From assembly GCF_004570605.1 (NCBI RefSeq), contig NZ_SPPB01000002.1, positions 28,044 to 92,043 on the forward strand: a DNA stretch of 64,000 nt. The letters run 5' to 3'. Source of the DNA: Granulicatella sp. WM01 (GTDB lineage Bacteria; Bacillota; Bacilli; Lactobacillales; Aerococcaceae). The position numbers and the translations under genes are program-made. The notes below the pieces were generated by a model. It searched no databases and was not told where the DNA came from. It saw nothing but the letters and a program-made list of their open reading frames with translations. Of this stretch, positions 26,297 through 35,009 are shown one piece after another (position 1 is the first letter of the stretch; each line of letters begins with the position of its first letter).

Positions 26297-27395
26297 TATT
26301 CCGATACTCCTTCATTTCTTTTTTTAACTGAGTTTTTGTTACATTTTGACGAACCGTATACTCCGATTGAATGGTATGATAAGCATTAGTCATTCCAGCT
26401 AAAACACACTCCTCATCGTCCATTCCATGATACCATGCATCAATATAAGCCGCACTAAACGCATCTCCTGCTCCAGTGACATCAACAATAAATTGATTGT
26501 CTAATGGTTTAACTTTATACCATTTTTTCTGAGGAGAAGCGACAATAATGTCGTGTCCTCCAGCGGTTAGAACAACACGTTTAACACCTAATTCTAGCCA
26601 CTTATCCATTGCTAATTCTATTTGCTCTTTTGTATCTAAAGTCATATTAAAATAAGCAGCACTCTCCCCTTTATTGACAATTAAGCAATCTACTGCTGAT
26701 AATTGCTTAGGCAGTCGCTCCATTTTAGGCTCAGATACAGTAATAACAACCAACTTAGTGTGGTGTCTTTGGGCAAATGAACATAAATATTCAATGGTTT
26801 CTTTAGGGCAATTCAAATCGACAACAATGCACTTGGCATGTTGAAGCAATGTAGATTGTTTAGACAACACTTCTGGCGTTAGACAATCATAAATAGACAT
26901 ATCAGCTAGGCCTAAATACATTTCCCCTTCTTCATCTAAAAGTGCCGTATACGTTCCTGTTGATTGTCCTTCAATCATTACAACACTTGTCACATCCATA
27001 AATGGACTAGATAACTCTTTAATATATGCCCATTCTGAGTCATTACCTGACACAGAAATTAAAGACACTTGATTCCCTAATCGTCCCAAATTTTCGGCAA
27101 CATTACGTGATACTCCTCCAATAGACGTTGTAGAAGTCACAGGATTGGACGTGTATTGTTTTAACTGTCCATTTGTTTTTATTTTTTTATCAACATTTGC
27201 AGCACCAATACACACAATTGTTCCTAATCGCTTCACAACATACGCTTTCCCTAATAAGTAATTTTTACGAATTAGACTAGAAATAATATTTGCTACTGCT
27301 GAACGTGATAGGCCTACTTTTTCAGAAAGGGATTGTTGGGATATAAACGGATTTGCTTGAATTAATTCAAATATTAATTTCTCATTGTCTGTCAT
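26289..27395 (-). CDS. psuK: Pseudouridine kinase PsuK with N-terminal HTH domain
   Basis: This protein of about 368 residues has an N-terminal winged-helix region ([25 protein letters not shown], residues about 20-45) and a PfkB-type kinase with [24 protein letters not shown] and the catalytic loop [13 protein letters not shown]. It phosphorylates pseudouridine. The fused HTH suggests the enzyme also regulates transcription, plausibly of its own operon. The ATG at 27395 is chosen because GGAGG lies 5-6 nt upstream; a GTG at 27407 would sit on top of that SD. A striking paired palindrome lies just upstream. Confidence 0.9.
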   Translation of the reverse strand: MTDNEKLIFELIQANPFISQQSLSEKVGLSRSAVANIISSLIRKNYLLGKAYVVKRLGTIVCIGAANVDKKIKTNGQLKQYTSNPVTSTTSIGGVSRNVAENLGRLGNQVSLISVSGNDSEWAYIKELSSPFMDVTSVVMIEGQSTGTYTALLDEEGEMYLGLADMSIYDCLTPEVLSKQSTLLQHAKCIVVDLNCPKETIEYLCSFAQRHHTKLVVITVSEPKMERLPKQLSAVDCLIVNKGESAAYFNMTLDTKEQIELAMDKWLELGVKRVVLTAGGHDIIVASPQKKWYKVKPLDNQFIVDVTGAGDAFSAAYIDAWYHGMDDEECVLAGMTNAYHTIQSEYTVRQNVTKTQLKKEMKEYRNNE

Positions 27396-27411
27396 AATAT
27401 CCTCCACTTTA

Positions 27412-27442
27412 AAACAAATGTTTGCTTTTGAAACATTTGTTT
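27412..27442 (-). promoter_or_regulatory. Paired palindromic operator upstream of psuK
   Basis: AAACAAATGTTT (27412-27423) and AAACATTTGTTT (27431-27442) are exact reverse complements with a 7-bp spacer. Each is itself an AAACA-N2-TGTTT palindrome, so this is two adjacent dimer sites. It sits 17 nt upstream of the psuK start. Confidence 0.65.
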
Positions 27443-27631
27443 ATATTTTACTCCTATTTTTTGTGTATGTCAATATTTCTCTTGAAAAAACATGTAATTT
27501 ATCTATTTTTTATATATTTTGTATTATTTTACCTTTTTAATAGTATAATACTTTAAAAATTGTGACAGTCATTGTACAATAAAGGAGATACATCATTCTC
27601 TATGATGATAAAACTTAACAAGGAGATTATT

Positions 27632-27958
27632 ATGACACATAAAAACTTGACTTCCCAAGACATTTACCAAAAAAATTTTAGAACTAGCATGCGCGGATAC
27701 AAAGCTACTGAAGTAGATGAATTTTTAGATTTAATCTTACAAGACTATGACACGTACGAAAAAGAAATTGCTTCACTAAAAGCAGAAAACGTTGCTTTAT
27801 TAAGACGTTTAGAAAATGAAGAAAAACAACACTCTTTTAGCGATCAAACGATTGTTGCCAAATCTTCTACACAAATGAATGGTACAAATTATGATATTTT
27901 AAAACGTATCTCAAACTTAGAAAAACATGTATTTGGCGCAAAATTAGATAACAATTAA
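27632..27958 (+). CDS. gpsB: Cell-division regulator GpsB
   Basis: This 108-residue DivIVA-domain protein has the N-terminal membrane-binding and peptide-binding region (QDIYQKNFRTSMRGYKATEVDEFLDLIL), a coiled coil to about residue 65, and a short C-terminal helix. GpsB coordinates septal and peripheral peptidoglycan synthesis by docking penicillin-binding proteins. I use the ATG at 27632 with AAGGAG 8 nt upstream, not the upstream in-frame ATG at 27572, which adds 20 residues unlike the family. A plausible promoter is TTTAAA-N17-TACAAT (27552-27580). Confidence 0.92.
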   Translation: MTHKNLTSQDIYQKNFRTSMRGYKATEVDEFLDLILQDYDTYEKEIASLKAENVALLRRLENEEKQHSFSDQTIVAKSSTQMNGTNYDILKRISNLEKHVFGAKLDNN

Positions 27959-27968
27959 TGACACAACG

Positions 27969-28356
27969 AACATGTAAACTTCGGATTATTGCAGTCTTTT
28001 AGGCTGAGGAAAGTCCATGCTCGCACAAGCTGAAATGCTTGTAGTGTTCGTGCTTAACGAAACAATAAGTTAAGGCAACCAAATGGTTGACGGCAGAAAA
28101 AATGACTAAGGGAAACTATGTCAAAGTATTCTTGAAAGTGCCACAGTGACGAAGCAATATTGGAAACTTTATTGGTGGAACGCGGTAAACCCCTCGAGCG
28201 AGCAACCCAAACTATTGGTAGGGGCACTCTTTATTAGGAATAACAACGAAAAAAGAGGTGTGCATTTGTCAATGTACACAGACAGATAATAATCGATGTT
28301 TAAAATCTCCCGAGTTTTAAACGGAACAGAACATGGCTTATAGAAGTTTACATATC
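27969..28356 (+). ncRNA. rnpB: RNase P RNA (type B)
   Basis: The terminal helix pairs CATGTAAACTTC (27971-27982) with GAAGTTTACATA (28343-28354). Conserved core segments are present: GAGGAAAGTCCATGCTCGCAC-like region from about 28006 and ACAGAACATGGCTTATAG at about 28326-28343. The layout is that of Firmicute type B RNase P RNA, the catalytic RNA for tRNA 5' maturation. The gpsB-rnpB-ypsC order is the same as in Bacillus subtilis, which supports the call. The ends are approximate. Confidence 0.93.
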
Positions 28357-28366
28357 GGGTCAATTA

Positions 28367-28388
28367 AACCTGCTGCTTCAGCAGGTTA
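28367..28388 (+). terminator. Hairpin after rnpB
   Basis: AACCTGCTG and CAGCAGGTT pair perfectly around a tight loop, just downstream of the RNase P RNA. The T content after it is low, so some transcription into ypsC is possible. Confidence 0.6.
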
Positions 28389-28412
28389 TTACTATGTAAT
28401 AGGAGAATGAAT

Positions 28413-29552
28413 ATGCAACACTTTCAACTTATGGCAACTTGTGCTGCAGGAATTGAGGCTTTAGTTGGCAAAGAATTACGTGAATTAGGATACACTTGCC
28501 AAGTCGAAAATGGCAGAGTACTTTTTCAAGGAAGTGCTGAAGATATTGCCAAAACAAATCTTTGGCTTAGAACAGCTGATCGTATCAAAATTATTTTAGG
28601 ACAATTTAAAGCAAAAACATTTGAAGAACTATTTCAACAGACAAAAGCATTACCATGGGAAACGCTCTTACCAATGGATGCTAATTTTCCGGTATCTGGA
28701 AAATCTGTAAAATCTATATTACATCACGTCCCTAGTTGTCAGGCGATTACTAAAAAAGCTATTGTGACACGTCTATCAGATTACTATCATCGTAAAACAA
28801 AATTACCTGAAACAGGCGCAATATATCCAATAGAAGTATCTATTTTAAAAGATATTGTCACATTAACACTCGATACAACTGGATCTAGTTTATTTAAACG
28901 AGGATATCGTAGTGAAAAAGGTGGTGCTCCACTTAAAGAAAATATGGCAGCTGCTCTTGTTTCATTGACAACTTGGTTTCCAGACAGACCACTTTATGAT
29001 CCAACATGTGGCTCTGGAACAATTTTAATTGAGGCTGCATTAATGGCATTAAACATTGCTCCTGGTTTAAATAGAGAATTTGTCAGTCAACATTGGCGTT
29101 TATTTGATAATACAATTTGGCAAGAGGCAAAACAGGAGGCAAAAAAACACATTAAAACAGATATCACACTTGATATATTAGGAACAGACATTGATCCAGC
29201 GATGATTGATATTGCCAAATGTAACGCTGAAAAAGCAGGGGTATCTCAACATATTACATTTAAGCAAATGCAATTATCTGATTTTAAAACAACGAAAGAA
29301 TTTGGTATCTTAATTTCCAATCCACCGTATGGAGATAGATTACTAGACGAAGAAAAAGTACATCACTTATATCGTCAAATGGGCGAAACCTATGCACATA
29401 TCCCAACTTGGAGCAAATACATTTTAACAAGTGACTTAGCATTTGAAGATTACTACGGGCAAAAAGCAACAAAGAAACGTAAACTTTATAACGGTGCTTT
29501 ACGTACAGATTTCTTTCAATTTTGGGGTATAAAACCCAAACGCCATAATTAA
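28413..29552 (+). CDS. ypsC: THUMP-domain 23S rRNA (guanine-N2) methyltransferase, YpsC/RlmL type
   Basis: This protein of about 379 residues has an N-terminal THUMP domain (to about residue 160) and a C-terminal class I methyltransferase with motif I DPTCGSGTILIEAA and catalytic motif IV SNPPYGDRL. The family methylates guanosine N2 in large-subunit rRNA. I prefer the ATG at 28413, 7 nt after AGGAG; the ATG two codons earlier is only 1 nt from the SD. It follows rnpB as in Bacillus. A 40-bp perfect palindrome lies downstream. Confidence 0.88.
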   Translation: MQHFQLMATCAAGIEALVGKELRELGYTCQVENGRVLFQGSAEDIAKTNLWLRTADRIKIILGQFKAKTFEELFQQTKALPWETLLPMDANFPVSGKSVKSILHHVPSCQAITKKAIVTRLSDYYHRKTKLPETGAIYPIEVSILKDIVTLTLDTTGSSLFKRGYRSEKGGAPLKENMAAALVSLTTWFPDRPLYDPTCGSGTILIEAALMALNIAPGLNREFVSQHWRLFDNTIWQEAKQEAKKHIKTDITLDILGTDIDPAMIDIAKCNAEKAGVSQHITFKQMQLSDFKTTKEFGILISNPPYGDRLLDEEKVHHLYRQMGETYAHIPTWSKYILTSDLAFEDYYGQKATKKRKLYNGALRTDFFQFWGIKPKRHN

Positions 29553-29580
29553 TGCAAAAAAATTATGTCTGAAATTAAAG

Positions 29581-29710
29581 CTGCGAGGATTTTTCGTTTA
29601 TAAACGAAAAATCCTCGCAGTAACTCGTCTCAAAGGCAATCAGTCTGTCTACAATAATTTGAGTTTGGTATTAATGAGCATGAATTTAACGAAATTAGCA
29701 AAGCAGTTAG
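29581..29710 (+). repeat. Two-hairpin structured element, copy A
   Basis: The 40-bp stretch 29581-29620 is a perfect palindrome (20-bp arms, TTTATAAA centre). A second hairpin (CTCAAA near 29629-29634 with TTTGAG at 29658-29663) follows, then GTTTGGTATTAA (29663-29674) and a region with AACGAAATTAGC. The same order occurs in reverse orientation at 45447-45562. It probably also terminates ypsC transcription. Confidence 0.5.
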
Positions 29711-29869
29711 TCAATTTTTCTACTCTTTTTATAATAAAAAACAGTGTAATTTCTAGGTTGCCTTTTTCCCAATTCCTTGTGCAATTTGCAAATTTTTAAT
29801 ATGAAAAAAGAAACAGTGAATTAAAAAATTTTACAATAAAGGGTATATCTTCCTTAGTTAAACACTTTC
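29711..29869. other. Remainder of the gap between ypsC and the next gene
   Basis: AT-rich, with no supported gene, SD or RNA motif. Confidence 0.4.
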
Positions 29870-30487
29870 TTACTCAATGCATTCTCTTTGTTGCTCTATT
29901 TCATGATGTATGAGAACAACAAAACATACTGATCCTACTCCAAAAAAGACAATTTGAAGAAAAGAATCAACTAGAAGCCCAAATAAATTCATGCCTGCAC
30001 ATAGTAATATCATTCCCCACCATTTTTTACATAAGCGAACACTATTTTCTACATGAAAATGACAATATATTAAAGCAATAAGCATAAAATCCATAAAAAT
30101 TTGATTGACTAAAAATATAGCAGATGTAAACAACCCATTTATATGAATTCCCATTCCCACTAACATTCTAAAAAATACTGTCATAATAGTATTTATACAT
30201 ATCCCAAAAATAATACTAGATATAACTCCTTTTAAAACAATTGACCACATACTTCTCTGGTGCCGCTTAGCCCAATCTTTTAATAAAATGACTAATATAC
30301 CTAAACCTACTAATAGAACTATAAGCACTAAAGGATTTACTGTAAATTTCTCAGGCTCTCTACGTAATTTTGGAAGAAGCCACGATTCAAAAAGTAATGT
30401 ACCACATGTCATAATCATCACGCGTGCTACAAAATAAGAACCTAATGTAGATATATTTTTTTTCACATACGTCATATAATTTTCCAT
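29870..30487 (-). CDS. Polytopic membrane protein of unknown function
   Basis: I do not recognise this protein of about 205 residues. It is strongly hydrophobic with about six predicted helices (near residues 14-35, 52-70, 82-110, 120-145, 152-172 and 176-196) and short charged ends, and it has no catalytic motif that I can see. The start ATG at 30487 is supported by AAGGAGGG. It stands alone on its strand, downstream of the Bce-type locus but separated from it by about 670 bp of non-coding DNA, so a functional link is not shown. Confidence 0.7.
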   Translation of the reverse strand: MENYMTYVKKNISTLGSYFVARVMIMTCGTLLFESWLLPKLRREPEKFTVNPLVLIVLLVGLGILVILLKDWAKRHQRSMWSIVLKGVISSIIFGICINTIMTVFFRMLVGMGIHINGLFTSAIFLVNQIFMDFMLIALIYCHFHVENSVRLCKKWWGMILLCAGMNLFGLLVDSFLQIVFFGVGSVCFVVLIHHEIEQQRECIE

Positions 30488-30511
30488 TATTACCCTCCTT
30501 AGTATAACCAT

Positions 30512-31177
30512 TTAAACTAGATAAAAATTACATATTAGACAGATACATTATATACTAATGTCAATAATAACACAATATTATTTCTTTATGTGTATAGACA
30601 TTATAATCTTGTTTACATCATACTGAATTATATTGAAATAACCAATACATTTTAATCAATACAGTTATCCGAGTTTATCATTTAATAATCAATTCTTTTT
30701 ACTGGGAAATATACCAACTATAGCACAAAATAGCCAAAACGTGCCAATAGGCTTAATAAAATTAATTAATAAATACTCGCTTTAAATCCTTTGTATATGC
30801 ACTAAATCAAAAATCACAATTTGACTATTTTGACACAGCTAAGTGAAATAATCTTCTTTTTCACCAATATTATTTAACAACGCACTATTGGAAGTATACT
30901 CAATTTTTTATGTACTCATACAATTAAATAACACTATTATCTGAACACATAGAATAGGGTATTCAGCAACTTTTATAAGCGAATACCCTATCCTTTTCTT
31001 GCCCAATTTCTTTTCAAAACTGCCATAAAAACAATCTTCTCAATACTCTATGTATTCTTTTTAATGCACAATTTTTTATTCTTTAAAATTTACATTTGAC
31101 ATATCATATTCACTCTATACTGCACTTTTTGCAAATTACCATATATAAAAAAAATCATTTGAGATAATAAAAATCCA
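30512..31177. other. Non-coding AT-rich gap
   Basis: This 666-bp interval holds no open frame with an SD. Part of it (about 30955-31000) carries AATAGGGTATTC and GAATACCCTATC, a stem of about 12 bp that may end transcription of the permease gene. Nothing else is recognised. Confidence 0.45.
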
Positions 31178-33166
31178 TCATTCTTTAATAATTTTATAAT
31201 AAATACGTGCCGTCAAATAATACATTAATCCGTAAAATATAGCAAATACTAATCCGGTTATGCCCATTGATAACATAAATATCATTGTATCACCCAAGCC
31301 AAATAGTAACAATATTTTTTCAATGTATGGAAAGGCTACTGCTACATGAATACCGGCTATGCATAATGGTGCAAAAAAGACAATCAACACTTGGGAACAA
31401 ATCGTTCGCTTAATATCCTTATTTTCCAGACCAACTTTTTGCATAATGGCATACGCCTGTTTATCTTCATAACCTTCTGCTAATTGCTTATAATACATAA
31501 TCATTACACACGATACAAGAAAAACTAGACTAGTAAATATACCCACAAATAAAAATGAACCATTCATATTCATAAAACTTTGACGCAAACTAACTCTATC
31601 TTCAACTTTATCTTCCACCTTTAATCCATTTAGAATGGATAATTGCTGTGCTATTTTTTGAACTTTCGTTTTATCTGACAAATTAAAATCATAACGGAAT
31701 GCATAACGAGTTGTTGTCGCATATACACTATGGTTTAATTGCGTATCAATGTTTTGTTTTAAGATGTCTATCTCATCATCTGAAATCACAATAAAATAGG
31801 TTCCAATAATATTAGCGACCGCTTCCCCAGGAATATCTATTTTTGATACTTGTTTTTTTATATGATAGGTCTTATCTGCCAAAGTGAGTTGATTTTGTGT
31901 TAAGCGCTCTGTTTTTTCACTTTGTACTAAAATTTCACCTATTTCTAAATGCTCATTTTGTTGGAACGTACTATTGTATTGAGATAAAGGTATCACGTTA
32001 ACCAAATGAACTTTTGAAAAATCTATTTGTTTTGATACTGGATTAAATCGGATAGACTGATTCTCTTCTTTTATGCCTGTTGCATAGAGATAATCATAAT
32101 TAATACTATTTTGAGTAGAAACATCTTCTTGTTTAAGGACATCATCAATCTTTTGTTTAATTGCGTGACTTTCACCTAGTTTATCACTATAGTACAAAAC
32201 TGATATATCTCTAGGTGATCTTAATTGTACTGCATTTTCTATTCCAGCATATAAAGACACCGTTGTCCCCATAGCCACTAAAATCATACACGACAAAATA
32301 CAAACATTAGCTAAACCTAAAGCATTTCTTTTCATGCGATATAACATACTTGATATACCAATAAAATGTTTCGTCTGGTAAAAATAGACTTTATTACTTT
32401 TGAGAATACGTAATACAAAAATACTAATTACCATAAATAAACTATACGTTCCTAAAATAACACAAAGTACCGCAATAAAAAATGAAAATAATGCACTAAT
32501 AGGTGATTTAATGGTTAAGGCTAAGTAATACCCATAACCTATTGCAACAATGCCTATAAGCACCAAAAGTACATTAGCTTTAGGTTCTTTTTCCCCTCGT
32601 TTACTCTGTTGCAACAACGATGTAATATTTAGACGTAATATTTTCCACAACAAAAATATAAATAATAATGCATAAATACACACATATAGACAAATCGTTA
32701 CTAGAACACTTGGAAGGGATAGAGATAAACCATACACAACAACTTGAGTTCCCCATAGATGAAATAAGGATAATTGAGCGACTTTAGAAAAAAGCATACC
32801 TCCTATTAATCCTATGCACACCGTAATCATACCGGTATAACATATCTCACAAAAAATGATACGAACAAGTTGTTTTTTGCTCATTCCCAATACAAAATAC
32901 ACCCCATATTCTTTTATCCGTTTCTTTAATAAAAATGAGTACGTATAAAACGTAAAAATGGAAACAAATAAACCAATGATGATAACACCAAAATTTAAGA
33001 CTATTGGGACAGCACTTAATTCAGCGACCTGTTTATCAAAACATAAAGAAAGAAAAATATAATACAACGCAACAGTAATAGCACCAGAACATAGATAAGG
33101 TAGTGTTAATACTTTATTCGCCTTAATGCTGCCTAAAGCTAATTTACTATAAAAAAACTTAGTCAT
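31178..33166 (-). CDS. BceB-type ABC permease for antimicrobial-peptide sensing/detoxification
   Basis: This protein of about 662 residues has the BceB/FtsX layout: seven N-terminal helices, a large extracellular domain of roughly 200 residues (about 305-525), then three C-terminal helices. Such permeases bind cell-wall-active peptides or their lipid II complexes, release the target, and signal through the partner kinase. I use the ATG at 33166, preceded by AGGTGA; the GTG at 33175 is weaker. It overlaps the ATPase gene by 8 nt (ATGACTAA). The extracellular domain determines peptide specificity and cannot be assigned by eye. Confidence 0.9.
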   Translation of the reverse strand: MTKFFYSKLALGSIKANKVLTLPYLCSGAITVALYYIFLSLCFDKQVAELSAVPIVLNFGVIIIGLFVSIFTFYTYSFLLKKRIKEYGVYFVLGMSKKQLVRIIFCEICYTGMITVCIGLIGGMLFSKVAQLSLFHLWGTQVVVYGLSLSLPSVLVTICLYVCIYALLFIFLLWKILRLNITSLLQQSKRGEKEPKANVLLVLIGIVAIGYGYYLALTIKSPISALFSFFIAVLCVILGTYSLFMVISIFVLRILKSNKVYFYQTKHFIGISSMLYRMKRNALGLANVCILSCMILVAMGTTVSLYAGIENAVQLRSPRDISVLYYSDKLGESHAIKQKIDDVLKQEDVSTQNSINYDYLYATGIKEENQSIRFNPVSKQIDFSKVHLVNVIPLSQYNSTFQQNEHLEIGEILVQSEKTERLTQNQLTLADKTYHIKKQVSKIDIPGEAVANIIGTYFIVISDDEIDILKQNIDTQLNHSVYATTTRYAFRYDFNLSDKTKVQKIAQQLSILNGLKVEDKVEDRVSLRQSFMNMNGSFLFVGIFTSLVFLVSCVMIMYYKQLAEGYEDKQAYAIMQKVGLENKDIKRTICSQVLIVFFAPLCIAGIHVAVAFPYIEKILLLFGLGDTMIFMLSMGITGLVFAIFYGLMYYLTARIYYKIIKE

Positions 33167-33923
33167 GATGTTCACCTACTTGTATAATACTTAATGCATC
33201 AGCTATTTTTTGATACATTTGTATATGTGTTTGTTGCCCTTTATATAATTCATGAAAAACAACACCGTCCTTAATAAATAATACCCTGTCTGCTCGACTA
33301 GCCGTTTTAATGGAATGCGTCACGACAATAAGCGTATGCCCTGATTGGTGGATGGTATCAAATACATCTAATAATTGATCGGTTGTTTTGGAATCTAAAG
33401 ATCCTGTTGGCTCATCAGCTAAAATAAGTATAGGATTTGTAATAATTGCTCTAGCTATTGCTACTCTTTGTTTTTGTCCACCAGATAATTGATAAGGATA
33501 CTTATTCAATAAAGTATCAATCCCTAAAGATTTAGCAACATGTGCTAAACGTATGCTCATCTCTTTATATGGCGTTTTCGATAAAACTAAAGGCAGTAAA
33601 ATATTGTCTTTAATATTTAGTGTATCTAATAAATTAAATTCTTGAAAGACAAATCCTAGAGTATTCCTACGAAAACTAGCTAATTGCGTATCTTTCAATT
33701 TTTTTAAATTAGTATCTGATAAAATCACTTCCCCATTAGTTGCCTTATCAAATGTTGCTAAAATATTTAATAAAGTCGTTTTACCACTTCCACTTTCTCC
33801 CATAATAACAACGTATTCTCCTTTAGATACTGAAAAATTAATATCTTTTAAGGCTTGTGTTTGTGTAGTACTAAATGGACTAGCGTATACTTTTTGAACA
33901 TGTTTCACCTCTAATAACATCAT
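33159..33923 (-). CDS. BceA-type ABC ATPase
   Basis: This ATPase of about 254 residues is of the MacB/LolD/BceA group: Walker A GESGSGKTT, Q-loop FVFQEFNLLDTL, signature LSGGQKQRVAIARA, Walker B ILILADEPTGSLD and the H-loop VTHSIKTASRAD. It powers the BceB-type permease. The ATG at 33923 with AGGAGG six nt upstream is chosen over a longer frame at 33983 that would read through the operator-promoter region. Expression is probably driven from that region by the linked response regulator. Confidence 0.92.
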   Translation of the reverse strand: MMLLEVKHVQKVYASPFSTTQTQALKDINFSVSKGEYVVIMGESGSGKTTLLNILATFDKATNGEVILSDTNLKKLKDTQLASFRRNTLGFVFQEFNLLDTLNIKDNILLPLVLSKTPYKEMSIRLAHVAKSLGIDTLLNKYPYQLSGGQKQRVAIARAIITNPILILADEPTGSLDSKTTDQLLDVFDTIHQSGHTLIVVTHSIKTASRADRVLFIKDGVVFHELYKGQQTHIQMYQKIADALSIIQVGEHHD

Positions 33924-34003
33924 CGTTTTCCTCCTATTTGTTTGACTATATTTAGTGTAAAATACACGAAAAAAAGTTTCCATATCTTTTTCTTACAAAA
34001 AAG

Positions 34004-34035
34004 CGTATAATCTTACAAAACTGTAAGATTATACG
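34004..34035 (-). promoter_or_regulatory. BceR-type response-regulator binding site
   Basis: A perfect inverted repeat with 14-bp arms (34004-34017 and 34022-34035) encloses AAAC. Its core TTACA-N4-TGTAA matches the published consensus TNACA-N4-TGTAA for Bce-like regulators. It overlaps the stop codon of the kinase gene and lies 81 nt upstream of the ATPase start codon. An extra half-site TTGTAAG (minus strand) follows near 33991-33997. It could also fold as a hairpin in the RNA. Confidence 0.8.
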
Positions 34036-35009
34036 TCTAAACTGTATTTATCAAAAGTAATTATGGCACACGTTCCACAACCGACTGTTGATTCTAAGGA
34101 GAGCTGTTGTCCAAGTTTATGTGTAATTGATTTGCAAATGTACAACCCTAACCCACTTGATTGTTGAAGACGTCGTCCATTATATCCTGTATACCCTCGT
34201 TCAAAAATCCGTGCCATATCTTCTTTTAAAATGCCTATCCCATTATCTTGAATGTACAAACTTTGTGAGGTTGTATAAATTGTGATGTTTCCTCTTTCAT
34301 GAGTGTATTTAATCGCATTACTCACAAGCTGTTCAATGACAAGCGCCAACCACTTTTTATCACTTTTAATGACTAAATCACTTTTTTGATAATCTAAATT
34401 TATTTTCTTTTGAATGAATAGTAGAGCATATTTTTTCATCACTTGTTTAATGAGGACATCAATCGAAAATTTTTCAATGACAAAATCATTTGTTTGACTA
34501 TTTAAGCGAATGTAGTCCAAAGCCAAATTAGCATATTGTTCAATTTTAAACAATTCAGTTTCCATAACCGACATTGGCACATTATCTTGCTCAAGCAACA
34601 CATGCATAGCCGCTATAGGTGTCTTAATTTGATGAACCCACAATGTATAATAATCTAAGATATGTTGTCTATCTTGCTGATGCTCTAGGGCTAAAGTCTG
34701 TTTTTGCTCATATTCATGTTGAATAATATCAACATATAATTGTACCATTGAAGATAATCTTGGTAAATCCTCTAATTGTAGTAATGTCGTATTTTTTATA
34801 TACTGTAATTTACGGTATAGATGACGATATTTAATAAAATATATGATAAAATCAAGACAGATACAAAAAAGATAGAGCATGCTCGCATAAATTAAGTATT
34901 CTAAAGAAACATAATAAAGATAGCCAATTCCATTAAACAATAAGAAACATATTCCTGCTAGTACATATTTAGATTGATAGTCTTTAATATATGCACCAAT
35001 CATTTTCAT
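34029..35009 (-). CDS. BceS-type intramembrane-sensing histidine kinase
   Basis: This 326-residue kinase has two N-terminal helices (about 15-35 and 37-58) joined by a very short loop and no extracellular sensor, the hallmark of kinases that rely on a Bce-type transporter for sensing. The H-box is LWVHQIKTPIAAM with phospho-acceptor His126. The ATP-binding domain shows the N-box (EQLVSNAIKYTHE), the G1 box QDNGIGI and G2 SSGLGLYI. The gene overlaps the response-regulator stop by 4 nt. Its own stop codon is part of the bceAB operator. Confidence 0.92.
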   Translation of the reverse strand: MKMIGAYIKDYQSKYVLAGICFLLFNGIGYLYYVSLEYLIYASMLYLFCICLDFIIYFIKYRHLYRKLQYIKNTTLLQLEDLPRLSSMVQLYVDIIQHEYEQKQTLALEHQQDRQHILDYYTLWVHQIKTPIAAMHVLLEQDNVPMSVMETELFKIEQYANLALDYIRLNSQTNDFVIEKFSIDVLIKQVMKKYALLFIQKKINLDYQKSDLVIKSDKKWLALVIEQLVSNAIKYTHERGNITIYTTSQSLYIQDNGIGILKEDMARIFERGYTGYNGRRLQQSSGLGLYICKSITHKLGQQLSLESTVGCGTCAIITFDKYSLDV

